A DNA stretch of 64,000 nucleotides from Bettongia penicillata ogilbyi (taxonomy: Eukaryota; Chordata; Mammalia; Diprotodontia; Potoroidae). The notes below the pieces were generated by a model that was not told where the DNA came from, made no database searches, and saw only the letters and a list, made by a program, of their open reading frames with translations. Where the stretch lies: positions 189,454 to 253,453 of the forward strand of contig JAJHZJ010000575.1 in NCBI GenBank assembly GCA_023548195.1. Direction: 5' to 3'. Position numbers and translations under genes: made by a program. Of this stretch, positions 34,456-46,008 are shown piece after piece (the first letter of the stretch is position 1; each line of letters begins with the position of its first letter).

Positions 34456-35830
34456 TTATCTAGCACAGTCTGGGCACAGATAGTCCATTTGAATATTTGG
34501 GGTGGATATCCCAAATCTGTGCATGCTGTGTTTAGTTTGTGCTGTCTCAATTCTCCTTTGCTCAAAGAGCACAGCACCTTTTCTTATGTGGTCATGCCAT
34601 GATGAGCAGTCCTGTGCCAGTGCCTCCCATGTTGTACAAATCCAAAGTACTTGAGAAAGACCTTGAGAGTATCTTTTTATCATTTCATCTGGTCACCATG
34701 TGATCACCTACCCATAAAGTTCTACGTAAAATAGTCTTTTTGGCAATCATAAATTTTGCATTCGAACAACATGGCCAGCCTATTAGGGTTGCACTCTCTG
34801 AATCATACTTTGAATGATTCAGCTTGATCAAGAACTTCAGTGTCTGGTACCTTATCATGCCAGGTGAGCCTCAGAATTTTCCCAAGACAGTTCAAGTAGA
34901 AGGAATTCAGTTTCTTGGCATGGCACTTGTAGACTGTCCATGTTTCTCAAGCATATAACAATGAGGTCAGCACAACGGCTCTGCAGATCTTTAGTTTGGC
35001 AGTCAGTGTAATACCTCTTCTTTCCCAAACCTTTCTCCAGAGCCTCCCAAACACTGAACTACCTCTGGCAATGCATGCATCAACCTAATTGTCAATGTGT
35101 ACATCCTGGACAGTACACTCCTGAGGTAAGTGAAATTATCCACAGAATTCAAAATTTCTCTATTTGTTGTAACTGATGGTTCCACATATGGATGGTGTGG
35201 TGGTGGTTGATGGAGCACCTGTGGTTAATTATTAGGTCAAATTCAGTACAGGCAGCATAGAATTGATCAGCAATTTGTTGCATCTCAGCTTCAGAGCTAT
35301 ACTGAATGCATAATCACCTGCAAACAGAAAATCATGTGCCAACAGTCCCTCCACTTTGGTCTTGGCTTTCATCCCCTTCAAATTGAAGAATTTACCATCA
35401 GCACGGTAGCTGACCTTGATTTCGTGTTCATTCTCATTGAAAGCATTTGTCAACATGGTGAAGAAATCATGCTAAAAACCATGAGAGCAAGCACACAGTC
35501 CTGTTTCACTCCATTGGTGACTGGGAAGGCACGAGAGCTTTGTTCACTATCCAGAACCCGGGCAAACATGCCATCATAAAATCGATGTACAAATTGATGA
35601 ACTTCTCTAGGCAACCAAATTTTGACATAATTGTCCATAAAAACCTCACAACTAACAGTGTCAAAGACCTTGGTCAGATCCACAAACATTGTGTATAGAC
35701 CTCTATTCTGCTCCTATCATTTCTCCTGGAGTTGTCAAGCAGCAAAAACCATATCGACTGTTCCTTGGCCCTTTCTGAAGCCCATCTCTCTAGGATCATA
35801 TCCTTATCAATAATCAGTGTGATGCCATCA
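34456..35830 (-). pseudogene. LINE reverse transcriptase and C-terminal CPDC motif, broken
   Basis: Blocks in at least four frames: MFVDLTKVFDTVSCEVFMDN (finger/palm A) at 35689-35630, SRAFPVTNGVKQDCVLALM (35540-35480), LLAHDFLFAGDYAFSIAL where the catalytic FADD box reads FAGD (about 35360-35300), and EPSVTTNREILNSVDNFTYL (35190-35120). Near the C-terminus IQMDYLCPDCAR (34500-34460) keeps a CxxC of the zinc-like motif of this family. Dead by several stops and the active-site change. Confidence 0.75.
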
Positions 35831-36117
35831 GCTCTGAGTAGTTGTTACTCACTACTCAGTAGTGCAAACTATAAGTTTTTGGTCCATAAATAGCTTTCAG
35901 GGAATCATAAAAGTGCTTTGAATTGCTACTATCAGCATAAAACTGAATTTTATCTGCCTTCTTACTGAGCCAGGAATCCAGCATCTCTCCAATCTTTGCT
36001 TGTACTTTGCTTTTGATGGAATTAAATACTGCCTTCTTAGAGGTGGATGAATTATCCTGCTATTAGATAATCTATTACATGTCAGTGTTTGCTGTGAGGG
36101 TTCATTCATGAAATTTT

Positions 36118-36734
36118 ATTGCATTTAAGTAAATGGAAAACAGTGTCAGTGATGAGGTCATGCGATGCAGTCCTCAGCAATGAATGACCACTGCTCTTTC
36201 TAACTCCATTCCTCCCTAGTACTCCCTGCCAAGTATGGTAGTCGGAGCCCACTCTAGCTTCAAAGTTACCCAGTATTATAAGCTTGTCCTCTTTTGGCAC
36301 ATTGATGATAAGGGTCTCTAGGTCTTCATAAAATTTTTATTTGACTTCATCAGGGTTTGTTTTGTTGGGAACATAGGCACTGATGATGGTGGCATGGTGT
36401 TTCTTGTGAGTGGCAATCTCATTGTCATGAGTTTATCATTCACTCCTTTTGGCAGGCATACCAACTTGCTAATTAGATTAGTTTTGATTGCAAAACCTAC
36501 ATCAACTTCATGGCACTCCCCTTCACTGCTCCCACTCCAGAAAAAGGTGTATCCAGCTCCAATTTTAGTAAACTGGCCTTCATTTGCCAATCTTGTTTCA
36601 CTCAGGGCTGCTATTTGGATGCAATAACTGTTAAGTTCTCTTGCAGTAAGAACAGTTCTTCTTTCAGGTCTACTGGATTTTGTGTCAACTATTAATGTGT
36701 TCATGTTCCATGTGCCAAAGGTAAGTGGAATCAT
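36118..36734 (-). pseudogene. LINE endonuclease domain, broken
   Basis: APE-type endonuclease start MIPLTFGTWNMNTL, catalytic-Glu box ALSETRL, YTFFWSGSSEGECHEVDVGF, then PKEDKLIILGNFEARVGS in another frame and ASHDLITDTVF. Two frame breaks; the SDH end of the domain is missing. Confidence 0.75.
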
Positions 36735-37500
36735 CTTTGCAGATGTTTTCCTACATTATTTTGTGTTTCGACCACATAGTGTAATTCCCTACCTACCATG
36801 GTAATCGGACCAGGGTTGGGTAAGAAGGTAATGTTTAGGGCACCTTTTCTAGCCCCCTTCCTCACACCAGGATGTTAGCAGTGTGATCCCTTAAAGGCTG
36901 CTCAGCCACCCAGTGGACTGCCAAGTCCCACTGCTGCTTCCAGTGAGAAACGACCCTATGACCTGGGCCACCTGTGTGCAGGGTGTGACTACAGCTTATA
37001 GTGTATCCACATCTGCTGCTTCATCACTTCCTTGTTGCCACAGGACTTTAAGGCACAATAGTGAAATGGTATGGGGGATGTCTTTTGATTCCTGCATAAA
37101 TTGGATTTAAATGGGGCAGAGTTGCACCAAGTTATCAGCCTCACTCCCTACTTTTGATTCATCATAGTCCAGTGGCAGGACAGATTCAAGATGGCTGGAG
37201 ATGGCTCAGGATGCAGTGAATGACCTTAATGTCTTTCGTGTCTAACCAAGCTCTAAGCGCTCCACATCACCTGCTGCATCTGCCTTCATGGCTGTTGGAA
37301 CAAATTGTTCTTATTTGCCCATTATCCCAGATGACATCTTCACATGCTTGGGGTAGACATCCCCCTAACTCAACAATGGTTTTGAGAACCCTTGGTTACC
37401 CTCAACCTGGTTTGGTCCATCTCCTGAAACAGTTTACCAGGGTGTGGTGGCTGAGCATGCTGCAGTATCTTGGACCCGCAGGTGAGAATTAGGCAGAACA

Positions 37501-38035
37501 GGTGGACACCAGTGGTGGAAAGGCAACCATCACACCAAAGGTACTGGTCCTCCCTGAACACACCCTACACCCTAGTACACAGTAGAACACACACAAAGAA
37601 TTTCACAGGATGGTCTGAACCAATAATAATTCAATGCAACAATCCTTTAATAGGCATGTCATATAGATACAATGAGAGGCAGTATAACATAATGGATCCA
37701 AGGGCTGGTTTTATAGTTAGAATTCAAGGTCTAGATTTCAGTTCTTTCTAGTTATGCTATATTACATAAGTGGATAAATCATTAAATGCTGAAATAATTA
37801 TCTAAGAAATTAAGTTAGAGATAAATGGTTACCTTCTTTGGTAAAGAGAGTGTTCCACATTAATTCTATATATCAATGAAGTCACAGGTCTGAATTAAAA
37901 AGAAATGTGCAAATAATTAAAGAAGGCACAGGCAACATAAATTAAAAAAAAATCCAGCAACTCCAAATCGTCCCTGTATTCAAGGAGTTTACATTCTTAA
38001 TACAGAGAAGAAAACTCCAGAAATATCTAATTGCC
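37501..38035. other. Spacer, nothing recognised
   Basis: AT-rich, no gene or repeat supported. Confidence 0.45.
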
Positions 38036-38640
38036 CCATGGTTGGTTGATTGGTTGGTTTGTTGTTGTCCTTTGTTCTAGAAGAGGACCGAAGGACATCA
38101 CTGTGCTAGAGGCAGGTTACAGTGTGTCTGATTGTGGCTGATCAGACCAATAAAAACTTGGAATGCTCTACCACAAGGTGACACAAATAGCCCATGTGAC
38201 TATTTGGAGATGAATTCTTTAAATTTTTGCACCTTGCATTTCTTTTGAGCTATTTCAGTTTGACTTTGCTAATTGAACACAATACATTTTCTGATGAGGC
38301 TACACCATGCACAGTGGTTCTGTGCCAGTGTCTCCCATGTCTCACAATCAATTCCAAATTTCTTGAGAGAGACCTTTAGAATGTTGTTTCTTCTGACCAC
38401 TATGTGAGCACTTGCCCTGTGTGAGTTCTCCATAAAACAGTCTTTTTGGCAGGTGCACATTTTGCATTTGAGCAATGTGACCAATTCATGCAGAGCTTTC
38501 TGCAATAGAATTAGAATGTTTGGTAGTTTAATTCGAGAAAGGATCTCAGTGTCTGGCATCTTATCCTGCCAGGTGATGTTCAGAATCTTCCTAAGACAAT
38601 TAAAATGGAAGTGATTCAGTTTCCTGGCATGACATTAGTA
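38036..38640 (-). mobile_element. RTE-like LINE, 5'-truncated 3' end
   Basis: TTGG-rich tail (GGTTGGTTGATTGGTTGG), GGACCGAAGGACATCAC, then C-terminal coding relic (38559-38269). It matches the 3' 600 bp of the element at 34343, with clear divergence. A standard 5'-truncated insertion. Confidence 0.75.
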
Positions 38641-40080
38641 TACTAATTTCACAAGGACAGATAAAGATAAATGACTTGCCTTTTGGGGAGATGGCAACAG
38701 GTAAAACTGGTTGGGGCTTAGAGACAACAAGCAGATGTTCCAGGGCCTAACACCATGAGTGATAACAACATTCCCTTTCAACCAACCAGCAGCTTGGAAA
38801 AAAAAATTAAAACTGAACAAATTGAGTTTAAGCAGATACTAAATCAGTTATAAAAATCAATACAGCATGAAATCAATTACATTGTAAAGTCAATACAGTA
38901 GAAACAAGGATTAGTATTAATTTTTATCTTTTGACAGATTGTTTTGGGGAGAAAGGGACAAGAATTGTGCAGAATGAAGAAATATAAATGGGTTATAATT
39001 TGTATGGGCAGAGGCACTATCCCCACTGATGAAATCATCAATCTAATGAAGAATTCTGGTAAAATATATGTACTGAAAAGGAAAAAAAAAGAATTTAAGG
39101 ACATTAAAATAATATAGTTAAAAAGTGAATAGAGATAATTATAGTAGGAGTAGAAAAGGAGAAAATATTATAAAGTGAGTAATTAATCTAAAGAAAAAAA
39201 TTGCTGGACTTGGTAGTTGGATTTGGGGCAGAAAGTGGCACTAAAATAATAATATACTTTTTTAGCCTGAGGGACTAGGTGAACCACAGGTTCTATTTTC
39301 AAAGAAAATACTCATACAAGGAAGTTAATGATACCCAGAAGTCTACATGGAAATGTCGTGTTGCATTTAGAATACACCCTGATGACACATAGCCCAGTTT
39401 CCATCATTACAACTGGGGATGTTTTGTGTGATTTGATGACTGCCCACAAGGCCCAGTAGATAATTTTGTCTTTATTCATTAGGGAATTTGTTAGTGGTAC
39501 AGAGTGATTTTAAATATCACTTCCACAAACAGATTTAGGAATGTATATAAATATATACCATTTCCCTTGGATTTATTATTGGAAGTGAGAATTTATGTAA
39601 AAACAATCACTACATCTTGGCATCTTAATTCTTCCACCTTCACCATTTCCAAAGGAAGGATAACCTTTATTTTAAGACTCTGAAACACCTTAAAGTACAT
39701 TGGTAAGGATAAAACAATCTTATAAATGTCCTTATTATTCATATAGGAGATGTATTCACTGACAAAGTGACAGTGGTCATTTATATTTATGTAACAACAA
39801 AACATAAAATAAAACTGGGAAAGCTCCATCAACCATCCAGATGCTTTTCCTCCATGATTCCCAAATCTGAATTTACAGACAATCAAGATCACTGAGAATT
39901 CTTGTTTTTCAGCCAAAAGTTTTGTATCATGTAGACAGAATTGTAACAGAGTTTGGGGGAAGGTGAGAGTTTTACTTTGGTTTACTAGAAGGAATAAAAG
40001 AAAATAAGAAAATTTAAAAAATAATGCACATAATGATTGCATCACTTCAGAGATCATTTCACAATCTGAACATTCTTTTC
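38641..40080. other. AT-rich spacer with one long minus-strand frame
   Basis: No repeat recognised. Contains the 182-codon minus frame listed separately. Confidence 0.45.
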
Positions 40081-40141
40081 TTGAAAAGTATTCAGGACAG
40101 ATTGATTTACAAGTAATTTTTACCGAACATTTAAAGAACAA
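39593..40141 (-). other. Unassigned 182-codon open frame
   Basis: Stop-free minus-strand frame beginning [19 protein letters not shown]. No domain or family recognised; rich in Phe, Leu and Cys with some hydrophobic stretches. Its first 15-20 codons lie in the antisense of the L1 that begins near 40080, so the start is not ancestral. Length is unusual for AT-rich DNA, but nothing (conserved start context, neighbouring exon, homology) supports a gene. Confidence 0.15.
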
Positions 40142-42870
40142 TTAAATTCAATGCTATATAAACTATCTGAGAAAATTACCAAAGAAGGAATACTATCAAA
40201 TTCTTTTTATGGTACAAATATTGTTCTGACACCTAAACCAGGTAAAGCCAAAACAGAGAAAGAAAATTATAGACCAACTTTTCTAATGAATATAGATGCA
40301 AAAACTTTAAATAAGATATTAGGAAAAAAGAATACATCAGCTTATCAAGAGAATAATACATTATGTTCAGGTAGAATTTATACCAGGAATGTAGAGTTGG
40401 TTTAATATTAGGAAAACCATTAGCATTATTGATCATATCAACAACAAAACTAACAGAAACCACATGACTATCTCAATAGATTCAGAAAAAGCTTTTGACC
40501 AAATACCACACTCATTCCTATTGAAAACACTGAAGAACATAGAAATAAATGGAACTTTCCATAAAATAATAAGCAGTATCTACCTAAACCCTTAAGCAAG
40601 CATGATATACAATGGGGATAAGCTAGATGCATTTCCAGTAAGATCAGGGGTGAAAAAAGAATGTCCATTATCACCACTATTATTCAATATGGAACTAGAA
40701 ATGCTAGTTGTAGCAATGAGAAGAAAAAGAAATTGAAGGAATTAGAATAGGCAAAGAAGAAACTAAGTTTGCAGATAATATGATGATATACTTAGAGAAT
40801 CCCAGAGAATCAAGCAAAAAATTGCTTGAAATAATAAAAAAATTTCTCAAAGTTGCACGTCACAAAATAAACCCACATAAATTATCTGCATTTCTATAAC
40901 AAAGTCCAACAGCAAGGGATAGAAAGAGAAATCACATTTAAAGCCACAGTTGACACTATAAAATATCTGAGAGTCTACCTGCCAAAATAAACCCAGGGAC
41001 TATACGAACACCATTACAAAACACTTTTCACGTAAATAAGGATTGATATAAGTAAATTGAAAAACATCATTGCTGGTGGGTCGGTCTAGCGAATATAATA
41101 AAAAATGATAATTCTACCTAAAATTAATCCACTTATTCAGTGCCATACCAATCAAACTTTCAGATAATTATTTTCTAGAGCTAGAAAAAATACTATCAAA
41201 ATTCATCTGGAAGAACAAAAGGTCAAGAATATCAAGGGAACTCATTAAAAGAAATGCTAGGGAAGGTGGCCTAGCCCTACCAGATCTCAAACTGTATTAT
41301 AAAAAAAGCAATTATCAAAACCACTTGATACTGGTTAAGAAACAGAGCGTTAGACCAGTGGAATAAGTTAGGTACTCAAGACACAGTAGTTAATGAATAT
41401 AGCAGTGACTGTTTGATAATCCCAAGGGCCTCAACTCCTGAGATAAGCATTCACTGTTGGACAAAAATTGCTGGGAAACTGTATAATGGTGTGGAAGAAA
41501 CTGGGCATAGACCAATGCCTAACACTACATATAGGAATAAAGTCCAAATGGGTACATGATCTAGGTATAAAGATTGATACTATGATCAACCTAGTAGAGG
41601 AAGTAATAGTATATTTGTCAGATTTATGGAGAATTGAGAAATTTTTGACTAAATAAGATATAGAAAACATTATGAAAGGCAAAATGGATAAATTTGATTA
41701 CGTTAAATTGAAAAGTTTTTGCACAAACAAACCCAATACAACCAAGATTAGGAGGGAAGCAGAAAACTGGGAAAGAATTTTTGCAAATAATGTCTGTGAT
41801 AAATGCCTCATTTTTAAGATATATAGAGAACTGAGTCAAATGTACAAGAATATAGGTCATTTCCCAACTGAAAAATGGTCAAAGGATATGAACAAACAGT
41901 TTTCAGAGGAAGAAATTAAAGCTATGTATAATCATATGAAAAAATGCTCTAAATCACTATTGATTAGAGAGATGCAAATCAAAACAACTCTGAGTACCAC
42001 ATCACACCTTTCAGATTGGCTAATATGACAAAACAGGAAGATGACAAATGTTGGAATAGATGTGGAAGAGCTGGTACACTAATTTATTGTTGGTGGAGCT
42101 GTGAGCTTATCCAGTCATTCTGGAAAGCAATTTGAAACTATGCCCAAAGGGTGGAAACATTTGCATATCCTTTGACCCAGAAATGTCACTTCTAGGACTG
42201 TATTCCAAAGCAGTCATAAAAATGGGAAAGGATCACATATATACAAAAAATATTTACAGCAGCTCTCTTTGTGGTCATTAAAAGCTGAAAATCAAGGGGA
42301 TGCTTATCAATTGGGGAAAGGCTGAACAAGTTATGGTATATGAATGTAATGGAATACTATTGTGCACTAAGGAAGGATGAACAGGAAGTGTTCAGGAGGC
42401 CTGGAAAGATTTCTATGAACTGATGCTGAGTAAAAAGCACAGAACCAGGAGAACTTTGTACACAGCAAAAAGCGCAATGTGTGAAAAAAATTTTCTAGTA
42501 GACTTAGTCCTTAATAGCAATGGGAGGATCTAAAAAAGTCCCAGTGGACTCTTTAGGCAAAATGCCTTTCACATCCAGAGAAGGAACTACGGAATTGGAT
42601 CACAGAATGAAGCAGACCATTTTCTTTTATGCTATGTTTTGTTTTATATTTTCTCCCATTCATTTTAATTCTTCTATTCAACATGACTACAGTGAAATTT
42701 TATTTAATAGGAATGTATGTGTAGAACCTATATAAGATTGCAAACTATCTTGGGGTGGGAGTGGGGAGAGAGGGGGAAAAATGGAAAAGGGAGGGAAAAT
42801 GATCTAAGATATATGGAAGTGATTATAGAATACTGAAAACAAACTAATTATTAAAGAAGAGAGTTTCTGA
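40080..42870 (+). mobile_element. L1, 3' part from reverse transcriptase to 3' end
   Basis: Homology to the full-length L1 starts near 40080 at the SPGPDG region and continues through ORF2 to the 3'UTR (AACTATCTTGGGGTGGGAG) and end (GAATACTGAAAACAAACTAA). ORF2 blocks are [19 protein letters not shown] (40230), [15 protein letters not shown], the ADNMMIYLENPRES region (Asp-Asp changed) near 40770, and the thumb to 42030 (KLKSFCTNKPNTTKIRR, KCSKSLLIREMQIKTTL). Many frame breaks. Confidence 0.85.
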
Positions 42871-43139
42871 TTTTGTAAATATAATTAGAATCCAACTCTC
42901 CAAAAATTCTGTACAGTTTTTTTCTTTTATCCTTTGAAACTATTCACCACATGATTATCTTGTGATTTTTTTTTTCCCTCTAAACCAATGATCATAGAAT
43001 GACCAGGACTTTAAAGATATTTGGGAAAATAATGAATAATTTGTTTTCAAAACTATTTGGCTAGGCAGAATTCAACGTATTTCTAAACCAAATAAGGTGT
43101 GGTGATTGTTTGGATTTATCTCCTAGATGATTAATATTT
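42871..43139. other. Short spacer
   Basis: Nothing recognised. Confidence 0.4.
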
Positions 43140-43288
43140 TTTTTTATTCCCCTTTAGCTGCTAATGCCATCCCTTCCGAAATTACTTTTCACTTCCTTTC
43201 TATGTATCTTGTATTTAAGCAGTAGAGTCCATGTTGTCTCCTCAATTAGAATGAGATCTCCTTGAAGGAAGGGGAAGCGTTCTTGACT

Positions 43289-43326
<38 letters not shown>

Positions 43327-43395
43327 ACCAGTGCTTATCATGGTTCTTGGCATATAACGATGGCTTAATAATTTCTGCCTAGTGTGACCTGATTT
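43140..43395 (+). repeat. L2-lineage 3' fragment with (TG)n expansion
   Basis: TTCTATGTATCTTGTATTTA, CAATTAGAATGAGATCTCCT, TGAAGGAAGGGGAAGCGTTC, then (TG)17 at 43291-43325, and CACCAGTGCTTATCATGGTT with TTGGCATATAACGATGGCTT. Confidence 0.65.
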
Positions 43396-43659
43396 GTCTT
43401 CAGAACTCAACTTGCCTGACGAATTCTGTTTCACAAGTGTGAGTGATTTGAAAGGTATTCAGCTTTCATTGTTACAATTTTGAGGTTTCAGTCTGAGGTA
43501 TGGTACAGCACTTTACATAATAACTGTATGTTGAATTGCATAGAAGTAATTGTTTGACTTCATGAGGAGTAATTGAGAAGAACAGATCATATGAACAATC
43601 CACTTAATGTCTTTCGAGATTAGAAAGTGATACCAATTAATTGAGTAATCAATTAACAC

Positions 43660-44025
43660 ATTTTTTAACTTCCTGCTACATGCTGAATAGGCACTGTGAC
43701 AAGGAATACATTTGTAAGGAAGGAAGAATGAATATTGAATAGTTTTTTGGTTTTTTTGTACATTGTTAATTGAATTCAATTTAAAAACATTTTTAAAGCA
43801 CCTATCCCTATGACACTTATGGGCAGTGGGGGGACATGACACAGAGACAGACAGATAATGCATAATACAAAACTAATAAATGCCTTGAAAATATATAAAC
43901 AAAGAGTCAAGTAAGATCTGAGAGATTTTCTAACTTGCTGATTTGACCTGGACTTGAAAGGATTGGTAGAAATTTAACAGAAAGGAGTGAGGAGCAATAG
44001 CTGAATAGCCTGAGCAGAAGCATGG
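43660..44025 (-). repeat. L2-lineage relic, reverse orientation
   Basis: CCTGCTACATGCTGAATAGG and, further on, GACCTGGACTTGAAAGGATT with AATAGCTGAATAGCCTGAGC resemble the reversed L2 3' region. Weak. Confidence 0.4.
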
Positions 44026-44200
44026 CAGTAAAGAAGGAAAGAATGAAGAAGGAAGGATGAAGAAAGAAAGGGAAGAAATATGCAAGGAATGGAGGGAAAT
44101 AAAGAAGAAAGGAAAGAAGAAAGGAAGGAAATAAAGATATACATAGGAAAGAAGGAAGTCAGGCAAGTAAGAAGGCAGGAAATAAGGTGGAAGGAAGGAA
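44026..44200. repeat. Purine-rich GGAA/GAAA simple repeat
   Basis: Imperfect GGAAGAAA units over about 175 bp on the plus strand. Confidence 0.85.
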
Positions 44201-44455
44201 ACAAACATTTTAATAAGTGTCTATTAGGTACAATGCACCGTACTAAGCAATTTACAGACTTTATTTCATCTGACACTCATAATGACCCTAAGAAATTAAT
44301 GCTGTTACTATTCCCATTTTACAGTTGAGGGGACTGAGTGAAACAAGTTTAACAATTTGCTAAGGGTCATCTAGCTAGTAAGTGTTTGAGGACATATTCT
44401 AACTCACATCTTCCTGACTCTAGGTCCAGGTCTCTATTCACTGTACCACCTAGTA
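44200..44455 (+). repeat. CORE-type SINE
   Basis: AAGTGTCTATTAGGTACAAT, CATTTTACAGTTGAGGGGAC, TAAGGGTCATCTAGCTAGTA, AGTGTTTGAGGACATATTC, CTTCCTGACTCTAGGTCCAG, TTCACTGTACCACCTAGT. Confidence 0.75.
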
Positions 44456-45160
44456 GGATATGTGCAGAGAAGGCTGAATTCAGTTTTGGTTGAGGCACAG
44501 ATTATACAGAGGACTACAGTATAATGTATATTTAGGAATATGGATAGAATCAGATTGTAAAGGAATAGTCTCTTGAATTTGTACATTAGTTAGTATGCAG
44601 AATGTTTTTGAAGAGAAAAAGATGATGATAAAACTGACCTATTACAGGATTTATCACTGTCAAACTAATAATGATCATAATTGACATATTTTGCATTGTG
44701 CTTTAAATTTTCAAAGTCCTTTACATCTTGTCCCATTTTATCCTAACAATCCTATGGAATGAGTACAAAGTGGAAAGGAGTCTAGAGATACAAATAGGCA
44801 TAGGCATACACAAAATGTACACAGACATAGAATTAGGTAGATATAGGCATAAATTAATTATACATGAACAGTATGAAGAGGGGCATAAAGGCAGAAAAAG
44901 TCATATGAAATGCACAGGCACATTCTAATCTTTCAAGTAGTTACCCTACATAAATTCTCACATAGTTTGAGATGGCAAATGGTCACATCTGAATCAGAAT
45001 TTAACTCTTCTAAAATGTTTTCATGAAAAGCATTCCTAGGTTTTTTTTCAACCTTATATATATTCTCTAAAGACAAATGTTAATAAAGCATCATTTCTTT
45101 CCGAGTTCATGAAGCTAATTTTTCCCTGATGGGGAAAATGATGGGGAATAAGACATTATC
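44456..45160. other. Spacer with a SINE head fragment
   Basis: At about 44665-44770 TTGTGCTTTAAATTTTCAAAG and CCCATTTTATCCTAACAATC resemble the first half of the CORE-type SINE. The rest is unassigned. Confidence 0.4.
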
Positions 45161-45164
45161 TATA

Positions 45165-45410
45165 GACATTCAGCTAGATCAGTCAGTGAATAAACAATTA
45201 TTAAGTGCCTACTATATGCCAGACATTGTACTAAGTGCTGGGGATAGATATAAAAAAGATGCAAAAAGACAGTCCCTGCCCTTGAGGAGCTCACAATTTA
45301 ATGAGGGAAACAAGCAAACAAATACGCATAAGCAAATTATGAACAGTGCAAATAGGAAATAATTAAAACAGAGAAGGCACTAAAACAGAGGGAGGTTAAG
45401 AAAACTAGGT
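45165..45410 (+). repeat. L2-lineage 3'UTR fragment
   Basis: TTATTAAGTGCCTACTATAT, GCCAGACATTGTACTAAGTG, CTGGGGATAGATATAAAAAA, ACAGTCCCTGCCCTTGAGGA and GCTCACAATTTAATGAGGG are very typical. Confidence 0.7.
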
Positions 45411-45411
45411 A

Positions 45412-45775
45412 GAACACTAGATGGAACATTGGACTTGGAGTTGGGAAAACCTGATTATTAGTCTTGCCTCAGACAGAAGTTCTGTTACCATGGGCAAATC
45501 ATTTGATTTCTCTCTGCTTCAATTTCCTCATATGTAAAATGGGAATAATATTGCTACCCACATATAAGGGTGCAATATAAATGCTCTTGTTTGACATTCA
45601 TTCTTGAAGACAGTGAGTAAAATCGTGATGTGATATCTTGAAACCTGCATGTGAATTGGACTTAAGTGAGGCAGACTTGTGCAAAGCCATCAGCCAAGCA
45701 TATAATGAAGTGCTATTTGTGAAATGCTTTGTGAACCTTAAAACACAATGTAAATGCTAGCTATCATTATCACTT
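45412..45775 (+). repeat. MIR/THER-type SINE split by a short RTE-SINE piece
   Basis: First part 45412-45587 (CATTGGACTTGGAGTTGGG, GGGCAAATCATTTGATTTC, TTCAATTTCCTCATATGTAA, AATGGGAATAATATTGC). Second part 45705-45775 (GAAATGCTTTGTGAACCTTA, CAATGTAAATGCTAGCTATC). Between them about 115 bp reads as minus-strand RTE-derived SINE (GATGTGATATCTTGAAACCT, GAATTGGACTTAAGTGAGGC). Confidence 0.6.
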
Positions 45776-45969
45776 AAATAATTTAATTCACTTTAATTTT
45801 GCCAATTCATACAACTAGGTTCAAAAGGGGTTGACATTTTTAAGATATATTTAATAAAGGAGATGGTCCAAATCTTAAATCATTCTAATGAAAATATATG
45901 CAGTATTTAATGGCATTTTATTTCAGGAATGAGAGCTACTTTTCTTGATTATTGAAGAATATGCTATTC

Positions 45970-46008
45970 ATTTAAATCTATTATTCTGGCAGGGGGTACA
46001 ATGTAGAC
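45970..46008 (+). promoter_or_regulatory. Conserved acceptor-like leader of the OR pseudogene
   Basis: TTATTCTGGCAG (AG at 45991-45992) followed by a 16-base leader ending TGTAGAC before the ATG. The arrangement matches the intact OR at 63671, so the coding-exon boundary was probably duplicated with the gene. Confidence 0.4.

Larger units (their letters stand above)
34343..37500 (-). mobile_element. RTE-like LINE with 5'UTR, endonuclease and reverse-transcriptase relics
   Basis: Minus strand: head and 5'UTR 37500-36760, endonuclease 36734-36120, a linker 36110-35880, reverse transcriptase 35830-35000, C-terminal part 34850-34440, and a 3' end of GGACCAAAATGAC with a TTGG-rich tail at 34343-34360. 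Endonuclease blocks are FGTWNMNTLIVD, IAALSETRLANEGQFTKIG and IILGNFEARVGSD. At about 3.1 kb it is shorter than expected because the region between endonuclease and polymerase is largely deleted. I place it in or near the RTE clade, not firmly. Confidence 0.75.

Noticed and set aside
43513..43863. 116-codon minus frame
   Set aside because: Covers L2-like debris and a T-rich stretch; no recognisable protein.
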